Of a DNA stretch of 64,000 nt, positions 51,092 to 63,558 are shown piece by piece. Numbering within the stretch: position 1 is the stretch's first letter; each line of letters starts with the position of its first letter. Made by a program: the position numbers and the translations under genes. The notes below the pieces were generated by a model. It did not search any database and was not told where the DNA came from. It saw only the letters and a list, made by a program, of their open reading frames with translations. The stretch is from Edaphochlamys debaryana. Taxonomy: Eukaryota; Chlorophyta; Chlorophyceae; Chlamydomonadales. The stretch is taken from NCBI GenBank assembly GCA_016858145.1, contig JAEHOE010000001.1:2046001-2110000 (forward strand), read 5' to 3'.

Positions 51092-53050
51092 TCACAGGGC
51101 CAGGCTGATGCTCAGCGGCGATGCATTGCGCCACAGGGCTGCGCTGAGGGACGCCGCCGGGGCGACCGCAACGTCGTGGCGGCCGGCGTGGCCGTGGCCG
51201 TGGCCGTGGCTGCGCCCCTCCACCACGGCCTCCTCCACGGCGCGGCGTTCTGCAGTTGGTGTTTTGGAGCGGCGGGTGTCATTAGATAGGTGCCTGCATA
51301 CCCCACTCCTCACACCGCGGGCTTGTGTCTCCACCTTCTACTACCCCATCCACTCCTCACACCGCATGCCTCTGCCTGCGCGCTCTGCAGCAGGCGGCCC
51401 CGCGCCAAGACCCGCCGCAAACCGTGTGGCCCCGCCCCCGCCCTGCCTCCCCTGCCCCCGCCCCACCTTCCTTCCTCCGCTGCAGCTCCCGGCGCAGGTC
51501 CTCCATCATGCAGCGCAGCTGGTGCGCGCACAGCCCCCGCACCAGCCCCTTGATGCCCACGGGCGTGTGGCCCCGGGGCAGGATGCTCTGCTCCAGGGTC
51601 ACCAGCGACTCCTGGGCCTGGGCGGGGCCTGGGCGGGAGGCAGAGGGAAGTGGGAGTGGGAGGAGGAGCTCTGGCAAAAACGCAAGATGGGAAAAGAGGC
51701 ATGGCGAGGATGCTTTCCCCCTGGTGGTACCCCCTGTCTGGTCGGTCCCATGCCGAGGGGCCGAACTCAAGCCCACGCCACAGTCCAACCAATCGAGCAC
51801 TAAACAGGTCCTCCGCCTGCCCTGTGCCAGCCCAATTGATCCCGCCCCCGTCCCCCCAAACAACGGTCCACCGCATCCTCGGCTCACGGTGCAGAAAGCC
51901 CAGCAGCCCGCCCGCCCCGAACGGCCCGTGCGCGTGCCGCTCCAGCCGCTCGGGGTGATAGATGGAGTCCAGCGTCTCCTGCGTGAAGGGCTTGATGCGC
52001 CAGCAGCCGTCGAACTGCGGGGGAGCGGGGAGGGGTGGGTGCATGCGGTCAGGTCTTGTGCGTGGGGAATGCATGCAAGTGTGCTGGCCATGCTCTGGTA
52101 TGCGGTTTGCGGTGGCGCCTACCTTCTGCATGAGCCCCGGCTTTGCCATGTAGAAGTCGATCTGCAGGCCAGGGAAGGGACGGGCCACAGGGTCGACCGT
52201 GTCCGTGGTTGAGTGAGGGCATGGAGCGAGGAGCAAAAGAACTTCCTAACGCGGCCCACCCGTCCCCACCAGTGGCACCCCACTCGCCCGCACCCACGCC
52301 CGCACCGTCCGCTGCTTGCGGTCCTCCCACACGTGCAGGTGCGTCTCGAAGCCGATGGACACGAAGAGGAAGCGCGCCACCGCCCGGTGCCCGATCTCCA
52401 GCTTGCGGCGGCCGTGCTGGTCGTCCTCGAGGATCCGCCGGTAGGTGCACTCCTGGGGGGGAGGGCGGGGGGAGCAGGTGGGGGGACCAGGCCGAGCGAG
52501 TTTGGGGCCGAGCGAGGGGTCGTGTGGGGTTAATGGGATGTGGGTCGGGATTGTGTCAGCAGCCAGTGCCAGCAGGCGTACAGCCACCTCCCCACATCGC
52601 CCGTCCCGCCGGCCCGACCTCCCCAGCCTGCCTTGATGGACCGGAAGATGGCGGCTGGGTCGGGGTCCGTCAGCACGTCAAACACCTCCGCGGGGCTCGC
52701 GTCGATCTGCATCAACAGGGCCCCGCAGAAGGGCAGTAGGGGGAGAGGCCGGTCGGAGCGTCGTCACAGAAGAGCAACCCAGGGGGGACGGGGGCCGCCG
52801 CAGCAGGGTAGGTCGGGGCAGGGGTGACGCGGGGGAGAGGCAGCGGCTGCGGCGGGTGAGGATCTCCCGCCCGCGCGCGCGCGGCTGCCTTGTGCTTCAC
52901 TGTTCGCAGCGCAGAGCTCACCTTGGAGCGCAGCTGAAGGGTGTACAGAAAGCCCGGGCGCTCCGACACGTTTATGGTGGTATCCCCTTCATGCCAGGCC
53001 TCCGCGCGATCTATAGCGCCCTCTGGCTGGTGCTGCTGTGTCTGCGTCAT
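51092..53050 (-). CDS. SRPBCC (START-like) lipid-binding family protein
   Basis: Seven exons: 53050-52922, 52706-52632, 52452-52306, 52161-52123, 52014-51888, 51628-51467, 51249-51092. They sum to 278 residues in phase. The fold signature is IDASPAEVFDVLTDPDPAAIF, then YRRILEDDQHGRRKLEIGH, RFLFVSIGFETHLHVWED, IDFYMAKPGLMQKFDGCWRI and a C-terminal helix KGLVRGLCAHQLRCMMEDL. This matches plant polyketide cyclase/dehydrase-like (DUF220-type) SRPBCC proteins, which have a hydrophobic ligand pocket. The ligand is unknown. There is no signal peptide, so it is probably cytosolic. The tail contains a Gly-His run (GRSHGHGHGHAGRHD). Exon 2 ends at 52632 before a GC donor. Confidence 0.75.
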
Positions 53051-53754
53051 ACTTAATTGGCCGCGCAGCAGCAGGTGCAGGGAGCGCGCGCGGTCGAGCC
53101 GCAGCTATCGCCGGCGCAGGCCCCGCTTGCTGTTGACAGCCCAGGTGAGCAGAGCGTGCAGTCAGCAGCTTGAAGATGTCCTAACAGCTGTTGTAATAAG
53201 CGCGGCGCTGAAGGCGGCGCACGGTGCAGCAGCGGAGGGGCTATGAGCAAGCGGCGGGATCTGCCCGCACCGGTTCTCTGCAACGTATGCGCTTTGACGT
53301 ATGAGTAGCTATGCAACAGCCGTATGTGTTTGGCGCAAAGCGGCAAGGCTTTATGAGGCAATGAGATTTACGTTTGACTGGGTCAACGTTGACCCATCAT
53401 GCAGCCCTCGCTCTCGGGCCCCCGCTCAGACTTCAGCGCTCTCCGACATGCTACTCTGCCTCCTCCGCTTCTTCCCCCTAGTCACCTGCGCATCCCCGTC
53501 TCAGCCATCTTCCCTCACCCCAACGCCGCCCTTCCAAGGACTACTCCCCGCCGCCATACTGCCAGCCACAGTGACGGCCAGACCGCCCATGCACCATGCA
53601 AACCCCCCGCTCCGCCCACACGCCTCCCTTCTCGGCGCTCCCTGCCCAGGCCCCATCTCCAGTCCCCCTTTCCCACGAACCTCCTCCCCGCCGCCCTAAC
53701 TGCGACCCCCCGCCTCCCCCCAACGCTGCAGGCTCCTCTCCCCCTTCCTCATCA
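53051..53754. other. Intergenic between two reverse-strand genes
   Basis: Promoter of the SRPBCC gene and 3' flank of the EF-hand gene. No exon seen. Confidence 0.5.
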
Positions 53755-55056
53755 TCACGTGAGCATTTCCTTGACCATGGTCTCGAACTGCTCGTTGGTG
53801 ATGGTGCGGCTGACGCGGCTGAAGAAGACGAGGAACTCGTCCTGCGTCACCAGGTTGTCGCTGGCGGGCTTGAAGTCCCGGAAGATGGACGACAGCTCCT
53901 CCGCGCCCAGCGTTTGCCCGCCGTAGCGGTTGGCGTACATCTGGCGGTGGGGGCGCGGGGTTGTATTGGCGAGTGAGGATTGGAGATGCAGGCTGAACCC
54001 GGGGCTGGGAGCTTGTCAGAGGGGTGCCCACTGTGCAGACGGTAGGAGCACCCAGGACCCTCCCCACTTGTGGGTCGCGTGGACGAACGTATGCCCCAGG
54101 CTCATTACAGCCAGCCTCCCCACCTCCCTACCAGACGGCGCTACGGACACGCAGACCCCCCTCCCCGCGCCCTCCCCGCCTCCCCCCCTAAGCGCACCTG
54201 CATGGACCTGAACGAGATGCGCCCCGTGTTCTGCTTGTCGATCACACGGAACAGGTCCAGCAGCTTGGCCTTGCGGTGCAGCGGCAGGCTCGTCTCGGGG
54301 TCCTGTGGGGCAGGCGGTAGGGGTTGCACGGTTTGACGGGGGCGGGCTCGGGGACGCCTCGTCTAGCTCCTGGGGCTGATTGCCAACCTGGGGCCCACCC
54401 CCTACGCCTCAAGCGGCCTGTAGGCAGCCGCCGAGACGTCGCTACCCAGGCAACCCAGCCTGTCCCGGCGACTCCCTGACGGGACTCTAATCCAGCACAC
54501 AGGATCCCGCTCCGAAGCACTTCCCAGAGGCCAATTCAGAACCGGTCAGGGGGCCGTGCCCGGGGATGGGGGAGCGCAGCAGGTCCTGGCCGGCTGTGAG
54601 GAGCCCTTCGCACCTGCTTTGCTTGCTCCGCGCCATACTGCACGCTGTCGATGATGAACTGCACTGGGTCCGAGGGCATCTCCTGCACCAGCCCCTGGAG
54701 AATTTCCCCAAACAGCGCGTCAAGTTTGTGCTTGGTCTGCCGGAGGCAGGGGGTAGGGAGGGGGGGGCCGTGATGGGGAGGGGGACGTCGGGGTGGAGGG
54801 GCTTGCCGACAGCGCAAACCCTTCTGGTGATAGCTCCCGCAGCCGGTCAACTCCCCGTCGTGGTGAGCGTGTCAAGGCCGACAGCCAGGCCACAGGCGAA
54901 GCGCGGTCGCGGCTCCCGGTGCCGCGGCATCCCGGCATGCCCGCCTACCAGATATGCCTCATCTTGCCGCTTTAGCTCCTCGTCTGGAAGGACGTCTAAC
55001 TTGTCGACATGTCGCCCCTGCACCGGCGGTTGCCGGGCACCCAAGAGCGAGTCCAT
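53755..55056 (-). CDS. RIIa/DPY-30-like docking plus degenerate EF-hand protein, possible ciliary protein
   Basis: Four reverse-strand exons give 173 residues from ATG at 55056 to the stop at 53757-53755. The N-terminal half contains YLTKHKLDALFGEILQGLVQ followed by EMPSDPVQFIIDSVQ, the pattern of RIIa/DPY-30 dimerisation-docking helices. Next come two EF-hand-like units: LFRVIDKQNTGRISFRSM and FRDFKPASDNLVTQDEFLVFF. Both loops lack several calcium ligands, the first having no terminal Glu, so calcium binding is doubtful. This domain pair resembles EFCAB10-type proteins, and such docking domains are common in cilia (radial spoke and adenylate-kinase complexes). The ciliary role is inferred. 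It is divergent from the WD40 gene, with ATGs 450 bases apart. Confidence 0.7.
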
Positions 55057-55506
55057 CGGGCGCGGAGGGCCCGAGCGCTAGCCGCTTGCGCAGTGTTGCA
55101 GTCGGACTCTGTGCTTATATGTGATGTTAAGAGGGTTAGTGTTGGGGACGGAGAAGCTTGGTCTTTGCCGAGGCTTCGACGAGGTCACCGGACTGCTTTG
55201 GTGAATAAGATGCCCACAGTCGGATGAAGCGTAATGTTACCTACATGTGTGTTGCAGCGAAAGGCGAAAGGCCGCGCATCGAGGCCGAGTCGCGGTCCGG
55301 ATCCAGAACCTGGGCAAAGACTTTCTTTCCGCTTGCCCGCTGCGCTGCGCCTTGACTAGCTCCGGCCGCTTGACCTGCGGTCGACCACACATACTCTTGA
55401 CCGGTTCCTAGCTTGCCTCGCTGAACCTGGCTTCGCGCAGCTCACCGCAGCTCCACGGTCGACGATGGCCTGCTAGGCTCCCCGCTGCCCGCCTCTAGTC
55501 TCATAG
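55057..55506. promoter_or_regulatory. Putative bidirectional promoter between EF-hand and WD40 genes
   Basis: Only 450 bases lie between the two ATGs and no exon is present, so the genes probably share regulatory sequence. No TATA box is obvious. Confidence 0.4.
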
Positions 55507-58500
55507 ATGGAAATGATCAACGGCAAGCCGGGTGTCGCGCGGGCCAAGCCAGCAGCGGGCAAGGTGCGCAAGTCGTCGTCGCGTTAACCGCGCCCTCGCG
55601 ACCACCACGTACGCCCTTGTGTGTGCTGTGGCGATAGGGTTTGAAAGGATGCAGCAGAGCCGCGCAGCACGGTTCTGCAACCCTGACCCCGCTTTCAACC
55701 CCCGCAGGCGACGGCTCCCACCGCATCCTCCGTGGACCCCTTACACCTTGAGCGGGTCTACGGTTCGGGGTCCTGCGCGGCCGGCGCCAGCGCTGTCCAC
55801 CACCCGCTCGTCCCTGGCCTGCTGGTCTACTCGTCTGGAGGAGTAGTAGTACTCTACGACAGCTACAGGAAGCAGCAGCAGGCCTTCTTTGCCCCCAAAC
55901 CGCGCCGCCCGAATCCAGGGAAACCATACGTCTGTCTTGGTAAGATCGGGACTCCACTGCCTGCCGATACAGCCCGAGACCGTCCGCAATGTACGACAGG
56001 GCCGCACACATCGGTCATCAAACCCTTGCAACTGTCCCGCCGCAGCCTTCTCGCCGGACGGCACCTACCTGGCTGCGGGCGAGCGCGGCGCAGGGCCCGA
56101 GGTGCTGGTGTGGGAGGTGTCCTCGGGGCGCTGCCTCCAGGCCCTGAGGGGCCACAAGCAAGGCGTGGGTTCCGTTTGCTTCAGCCAGGACGGTGCGTGG
56201 GGCCGACGGCTGCAGTGCACACAGCGATACGCCATTACGTGCTGCCTTCAGCCCATACACCTTGCTCTTGTGGCTGAATGCTCACACACGCAGGCCGGCT
56301 CCTGGTGACGACGGGCGAGTCGTACGATGCTCAGGTGGCGGTGTGGGACTGGATGGCGGGGACGCTGCTCACGCGCAGCTCCACCAAGGAGGAGGTCGTG
56401 CGGGCGGTGCTGGCGGAGGAGGGCGGAGCGGCCACGGTCACCACCGTGGGCAAGTGCGGCCACTTCAAGGTGCGCCACGCTCCCCAAACACCTGCCGGCA
56501 GGGCCCCGTCTCGTTGAGCCCGCCAGCAGCTAGCACGAAGTCGTGTGTGTGCGACCCCTCACACACACATTGCTCCACACTTGGGCGGCAGGTGTGGTCT
56601 CTGTCACTGTCGCCGGGGCGAGGCCGCGACGCTCAGCAGCAGGCGGCGCTGACCCCGCGGCCCACCAACCTCAAGGAGTTCCGCACCGCGTCCTTCGTGG
56701 CCTGCGCCGCCTCCCCCGGCTCGCCCGCAGCCGGGGGCCAGCCCGCCGTGCCCGCCCTGCTCTACGCGCTGACCCAGGGCGGCGTGCTGATCACCATGCG
56801 CCCGGCCACCCGCGCCCTCGACAAGTCCGTCAACCTCCAGGTGGGGAGTGTGTGCATCCGTACGGAGCCCTAAGCCCGAGGCTAGGAGTCGCATCCCGGT
56901 CATGGCAGAAGGAATGAGGCCCTCATGTGGACAGCAGCATTGTGTATCGGTACTCATCAGTCAACGCGTGTGCTGTGTGAATGTGACTCGGTTTGCTGCA
57001 GGTTCCCACGGCCTTCGCACTGGCCGTGTCCCCCTCGCTGGTGGCCTGCGCCTGCGCCGCCGGAGTGGTGCGCCTCTTCGCGGCCCGCTCGCTCGAGTTC
57101 CGGGGCAACCTGCCGCGGCCCAACACGCGCGCGGGCGCAGGGGCGGGTGCGGGCGCCGAGGCGTCGGCGGGCGCGCTGTTTCCGGACGCTGTGGGCTGCA
57201 GCTTCGACAGCGCCGGGGAGAGGCTGACGGTGGTGTACTCGGACCGTAGCATCGTGGTGTGGGACGTGCGCAACCCGGCCAAGGTGCGGGCAGGGACTCG
57301 GACACCTGGGCATCTGGGTCGACCCGGCTGGACCCGCCAAGCGGGAGGTCCATACAGTAGGGCACAGCGCGGCAGCTGTGCGGTCTTGAAGTTTTTTGCT
57401 TGACGCTTTTGTGTGGCGGCCGCTTTTGTCCTCCCTGCAGCCGGTGCGCTACCGCAGCGTGCTCAGCCACTCGGGTGTGGTGTGGTCGGCGGCGCTCATC
57501 CCGCCCTGGCAAGCCGCGCTGCTGGGGCCGGCGGGGGCAGGCATGGCGCCCACGCCGGGGGCCACGCCCGGCGGCGAGCCGGCCGGCCCTTCGTCCGTGC
57601 TGTGCACCTGCGGGACCGATGGGACCGTGAGGCTGTGGAACGTGTGCCTGGATAACTCGGCATCCACGGCCGGGCCCATGGGCGTGCCGGCGGACATGGC
57701 GGCGGCCGCAAAAGTAACCCGCACGCTACGAGGTGCGGACGTAGTGCGGGGGATAGTTGCGAGAGAGCTCAGCTCGCTCGACACTGCTGGCCTCTGGAAG
57801 AAGCCATGATGACCACGCCTCCCGTGCGTCCCGTCGCAGCCATCATCCACGCAAGCCCGCCGCCCGGCGCGGCCCAGGCCCCCGCCCCCAACCGCCGCTG
57901 TGCGCCCGACGCGCCGCTCCCGGTCCCCGGGGGCGCCGCCAACAACGCCCCCGCCCCCGTCAGCCTGCGCTGCCTTCGGGTCAGGTCAGTCCGCGCATCC
58001 AGCATTCCCTCCCTATTCAACGCTGCCACCACTGACCGCCAGCAGTCCTTCCTTCCTTGACTCTTCTGCGCGATCGCCCAGCTCTACTCCCAGCCCGCGC
58101 CCTCTCAAAGCACCCGTTTCCCCACCCCATCCCCAAACCCATCCCCAACCCCCACCCGCTCTGCCCCTGCAGCCCCTGCGGCCGGCACCTGGCCACAGGC
58201 GACTCGCGCGGCAACATCCGCGTCTATTCCCTGGCCACCCTGCAGCTGCTGCTGCTGCGCGAGGCGCATGACGCCGAGGTCCTCAGCCTCGACTACTCGC
58301 CCCCCGCGCTGGACGGAACCATGTACCTGGCATCCGGCAGCCGAGGTACGTTTGGAACTGGGCAAGTGGCGGGGAGTAGCATGTCAGGGTAGGGTGGGGC
58401 TGGGGACGCCGCGACAGGGTCCTGGTTGGGACGGCCGAACGCGCTGCAACCACCACTTGCTGTTGCCGCCGTTGCCGCTGTTCGTCTCCTGCAGACATGC

Positions 58501-61500
58501 TGGTGCACGTGTTCGAGGTGTCGCGGGGCTACGAGCTGGTGGGCACGTGCGACGCACACGGCGGCGCCGTCACGGCGGTGCGGTTCAGCTCCTCGGGCTC
58601 CCGCCTGGCGCTGCTGTCCTGCTCGGCGGACAAGAGCGTGGTGTTCAGGTGGGGGCACACCTGCCCGCGCCTGATCCGTATCTGCCTTTGCGCCGTGCAC
58701 TGCACGAACCCGCGGGCATTTGCTGTCCACCTGAGGAGTCCATCTCTTTGACCTCCTGCGCTCCCGGCTGCTTCAATCATACTCGTAGACACGTGCAGCT
58801 GGGGCCCGCCGGTCTGGACTTCTCGCTGTACCACACGGAGAAGCTGCCACGTGGCGCCGTACTGTACGACATTGCCGTAGACTCTACCGGGGGGCGGGCA
58901 GTGGCCGTGGGCGCGGACGGCCAGCTGCGGCTGTTCGATGTTGCCACGGGGCGACCCATCCGCAGCTTCTCAGGAGACTCGGCCTGCGGTAAGTGACCCC
59001 CCCCCCAAAAAAACGGTCAGGGCCCTCTGTCCCCAGCCTGCCCTGCCTCTACCCCGCCCTGTACCACCACACCCAGCACACCCAGCAGTGCCCTCCTAGC
59101 TGCAGCCCCACCCGTAGTCTCTGGCGCCTTCTGGCCCCGCACGTCCCTCCACCCCACGCGTCCCTGCCGCCCCCAGGCGAGGCCGTGTCGGTGGTGCTGG
59201 ACCCCTCCGGCTGCCTGGCCGTGTGCAGCTGCGCGGACGGCGCCGTGGCCGTGTACGACCTGGACTCGGGGCAGCTGCTGGCCAGGGGCGCGGGGCACGG
59301 TGAGGGGTGGCCCGGTGGCTATGGGCTCAGCTGTGCGGGAGTAGTAAGGTCAACCCCGTCGCGGAGGAGTTGCGGGAGGGGCGTCTGGCGGCAGACCGTC
59401 GCGAAGGACCTGCTGTGCCCTTGCGTTCATCAGGGGAGGCAAGACCGGAACGCAGTCTGCGACTCCCTGGCTCATACTCCCCCCGCCAAACCTTGCTCAT
59501 TTCCCTCCGTGCGGTGTGGCTGCAGGCGACGTGGCCACCTCGGCGGTGCTGCTGGAGGACTACCGGGGGCTCATGAGCGTGGGCGGGGACGGCTGCTGCC
59601 TGCTGTGGCGCCTGGGCTCGCGCCTGGCGCGGCGCATGCATGACGCCGCGGCGGCCGCCCGGCGGCAGCTGGAGCAGCAGGCGGCGCAGCAGGCGGCGCT
59701 GGTGGCGCAGACGCCCGCGCTGGCCAAGCGGAAGGGTGGGTGGGCGGATGGTTCCATGCGTGTGTGTGTGGGGGGCTTGAGGCGTGTGCTTTGTTATGCT
59801 GGTAGTGGAGAGGGATTCGGTGACAGGGGCTGGGTGAGGCTGTGAGGCGCTGTACCGACTGAGGTCATGCAATGTCGTAGCGGTGACCCGTGTTGCTCCG
59901 CTGCAGCCTGGGGCAACGCCGCGGACGGAGCGGGCCCCGGCGGCGGTGGCGCTCCCCAGCCCCAGCCGGTGGAGGTGGACATGTCTGCCACCATGCTTAG
60001 GGTGGCCCAGGGCAAGGTGCGTGCTGCAGGGAGCGAAGGTCCAGGCCTGGGCCGGGGTTGGATGCTGAGGCCATGGGAGTTGGCAGGAGCGGGGTGACAG
60101 CAGGCAATGGCTCAGCACTGTCGGGTCTGTGCCTCGGCAGGGCGCCGCCAGGACCCGGCTGACACCTAACGCTGTCTGTTGTCTGAGTTCTAACTGAGCC
60201 GATGAGGTCGATTTTCCCTTGCAGCCGCTCCTGTCGGTGGACAAGCTCCCCCGCTGGGCCCAGGAGCGGCTCACAGAGGATGCCCAGGAGGACGCAGCTG
60301 CGGCACTGCCCCCGGGCCCCCCGGCCGGTACCACCGCCGCCGTCAGCTCGGGCCCCGCGCCGGCCGCCATGCCCGCCGGCAAGTGGGCCCAGCGCATGGC
60401 CCAACCGCCCGCCCCGGCCCCGGGCCTCGCCCCCGCTGGCAGCGCCGGCCCCGTTGCCTCCCTTGCTGCCGTGGACGCAGCCGCGGCCGAGGGCTCTCCG
60501 TCCACCGCCGCCGCCATCGCGGCACGTGCCGGCGCGCTGACGGGCCAGCCCCGCACGTGGGCCCAGGAGGTGGACGACGACGATGAGACCCTCATGTTCT
60601 GTGAGGAGCTGGAGGGGGAGGAGGCGCTGGCGGCCGGGACCGCGGGCGTGGTCCTCTTCGGGCAGCCGCCTCGGCCGCAGACCGCACCCGGCGGCGGCTT
60701 CGAGGTGCGGCAGGAGGCGGCGGTGGCGGCTGAGGCGGGGGCCAAGGAGGAGGAGGAGCAGGTGCTCGAGGTGGAGGAGGAGGCACGTGAGGATTCCAGG
60801 TCGGCCACGGAGGCGGTGGAGGATCCGGCGTCGGTTTGTGCGTCCAACCGGCTGGGCGGGGCGCCGGCGGCGGCGGAGGAGGAGCTGGACGGCGACGCTG
60901 ACGGAGTCAAGCGCGACCTCTTCAGGTGGGGGCAGGAGCGCTCTACACCCCCTATGCTCCCGGTCCTCCCTACCCGGTCGCTCCACTCTCCTGCACTGCG
61001 CCACGCCGTGCCCTTTCCTTCTCCACCCAAACCGCTACCCCCCTCTTCCTGCCTTCCCGCTTCCCCCGCGCCCCCCCAGGGAGCACTTCGACAGCCTGGG
61101 CCTGGACCAGGGCTCCGCCACCAAGGCCCTGCCCGCACCCGACCCGCGCCGCCAGAGCCTGTCGCTCATGTACCGCCAGGCCCGGGCCGGAGCCACGGGC
61201 ACCACCGGCGCAGCCCCCAGCGCCGGCCGGCCCACCTCACCACCCCTCGCGGTCGCCAACCCACCGGCCCTGACCCCGGCACCCGGGGCTGCAGCCAACG
61301 GCACTCTCGCGGGTGCAGGAGCCGGTGCAGGAGCGGGCGGAATGGGAGATGGGGCGGGAGCAGGAGGTGGCACGCCGCTGCTTGCCCGCATGCCGCTGCC
61401 CGCCAGCGTGACGGCGGTGCGTGGCGGCGCGGCGGCCGAGGATCTCGACGGCGCCGTCACCAGCGCCGCCTGGACCCCGGAGCGAGCCATGCTGCCGCTC

Positions 61501-63558
61501 ACCAGCCCCGTGCTGGCCACTGCAGGTGCGGAGGTCCCCGGGGCTTCCTGTCGCGCGCGTCCCGCCCCTTGCTGCCTGCCCCTGGGGCTTGCACCGTGCA
61601 CCGTGCACCGTGCACCCTGGACCCACCTCGTAGCCCGGTGTTGTTGCTGCGCCCTGGCAACCACCTGCTTGTCCGTGCGGCCCTGCAGCCCACACTCCAC
61701 TCGCCTGTCCCCCTACACCCCACCCCGCCCCGCCCCCAGACAAGCAGCTGGAGGAGCTGCAGCGCATGCGCGCCCGCCTGCTCGCCAGCACCCTGCGCAG
61801 GAAGCCCGACGCGGCAGCATCAGCAGGGGCAGTAGCAGCAGCGCCCGATTGCGGGGCGCCTGCGGGTGCCGCAGCGGCTGCGGCACCGGTGCCAGCGGCA
61901 CCGGTGCCCACGGCTGCAACCTCTGCCCAGCCCTGCCACAGCGCCGCCGTCACCCTAGCGCCAGCCGCCGCGCCCGCAGCTGGCGGCAGCCGGTCCACCA
62001 GCCCCGCCTCCGCCCCCGCCTCGCAGCCCCAGGGGCAGGGCCAGCCACCGCTGCCACCGCAGCCAGCGCCTGCGCCCACAGCAATGGCCGCCCCCAGCCC
62101 CAGCTTCTCGTCCCTCAGCGGTCTCACACCCGCCCTCGCCGTTGTGCCCGGCCCCGCCGGCTCCACGACCCCCACGCTCGTCACGCGGCGGCCCGCCGCC
62201 GCCGCCGCCGCCCAGGCGCCCGCCGCTGCCACCCCGGCGGGCGCCATGATGGTCACGTACAACCCGATGTACGGCACCACGCCATGTGATCCCACGCCCG
62301 CGCCCGTACTGGGCTTCGCGCCGCCGGGTCGCGGCCTGGCCGCGGCCGCGGCTCCGCCGCCGCCGGCTAGCGCGGATGAGGTGATCCGCGCAGTCCTGCA
62401 GGCCCCTTCGTCGGCCCAGGCGGCAGGGGGGTCTGCTGGCGGTGACGATGCCGTCGACGCGGCGGGTGGTGTGTGCGTTGTGACCCAGGCCGGCGCTGCA
62501 GCGGACAAGCTGGGTGCTGGTAGCTTGGGCGACGGGGCCAGGAAGGCTCGGCCCGCGCTGCCCACCATTCGCTCCAGGACCGACAGCCCCAGGGCCGAGG
62601 CCACTGCTGCAGCGGCCGCCGCCCTGCCAACGACGGCGGCGGCAACAGCCGAAGCCTGTGCCGGTAAGGCAGGCCAATCGAACCTCTTTCCGCTTCGCGT
62701 GCTCCAGTTACAGGCATGGTTTACTGACCTGCCCGCCGCGCCCCGCTTCATGTGCTCCTGTTGGCGGCACAGCTCCCAGCCCACGGCCTGCCCCCGGTAG
62801 TGACCTGCCCGCCGCTGCCCCTTGCCCCCCCTGCACCCCTTCGCCGTCTCGTCGCAGAGGCGCTTGCCCGTCTGCAGCAGGCCGTGCGCGACGTCTCCAC
62901 GCTCTACGCCCACCTCTCGGCCTCCGGCCCCGGCCCCGGCCCTGACGCCGCCCAGCGCCTGCGCGAGGCAGCCCTGGGCGCCGCCGCCCAGCTGGGTTCC
63001 CTGGGCACGCTGCCGGTACCGGCACCCCCCGCCCCGGCCCCGGCCCCTGGCGGCGCACCGCTCGCACCCTACGGCCAGCCGCCCCCCGCCGAGGCCTGCA
63101 GCTCGCCCCGCACGGCCTCGGCCTCGGCCGCTGCGCCCGCGCCCGGGCCGCTGCCCCTACAGCCGGCGTACCCTGGCGCCCCTGCCCCGAGCGCCTCCCG
63201 CGACGGCGGCGTGGGGTCGAGCCAGGTGCTGCTCGAGGTGGGGCTGGCGCTCGGGGGCCTCCTGCGGGGTAGCAGCGCGCGCAGGAAGGGAAGGGGAAAG
63301 CGCGATTGCACTTTCTGGGACCCCTGCAGACCCTCACCCTCACCATGCAACCCCCCGTGCTGCCCGCCTCCCGCCTGTCAGGTGGGGCTGGTGGAGAGCC
63401 TGGTGGAGGAGAAGCTGCACGCGCGCATGGCGGAGGAGCTGCGGCGGGTGGAGGAGGCGGTCATGGCCCGGCTGCTGGCCAGCATGGGGGCGGGGGCGGG
63501 GGGGCAGGCGCCCCTGGTGGGGGTGGCGGCGGGAGGGCAGGGCGCGGGGCAGCGGTAG
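55507..63558 (+). CDS. MAPKBP1/WDR62-like WD40-repeat protein
   Basis: Nineteen exons from 55507-55563 to 63382-63558 join in phase to 1725 residues. The largest are 60225-60925, 61080-61525 and 61740-62663. The N-terminal 900 residues form many WD40 repeats in what is probably a double propeller: FSPDGTYLAAGE, VLVWEVSSGRCLQALRGH, VAVWDWMAG, SIVVWDVRN, CGTDGTVRLWNV, GDSRGNIRVYSL, DMLVHVFEVSRGY, GQLRLFDVATGRPIRSF. After these come LPRWAQERL and REHFDSLGL segments, as in MAPKBP1/WDR62. A long low-complexity Ala/Pro region follows, and then a C-terminal helix (VESLVEEKLHARMAEELRRVEEAV) suited to coiled-coil dimerisation. Animal relatives are JNK scaffolds and spindle-pole or centrosome proteins. 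The algal role is inferred. TGTAA at 63923-63927 probably ends the transcript. Confidence 0.85.
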
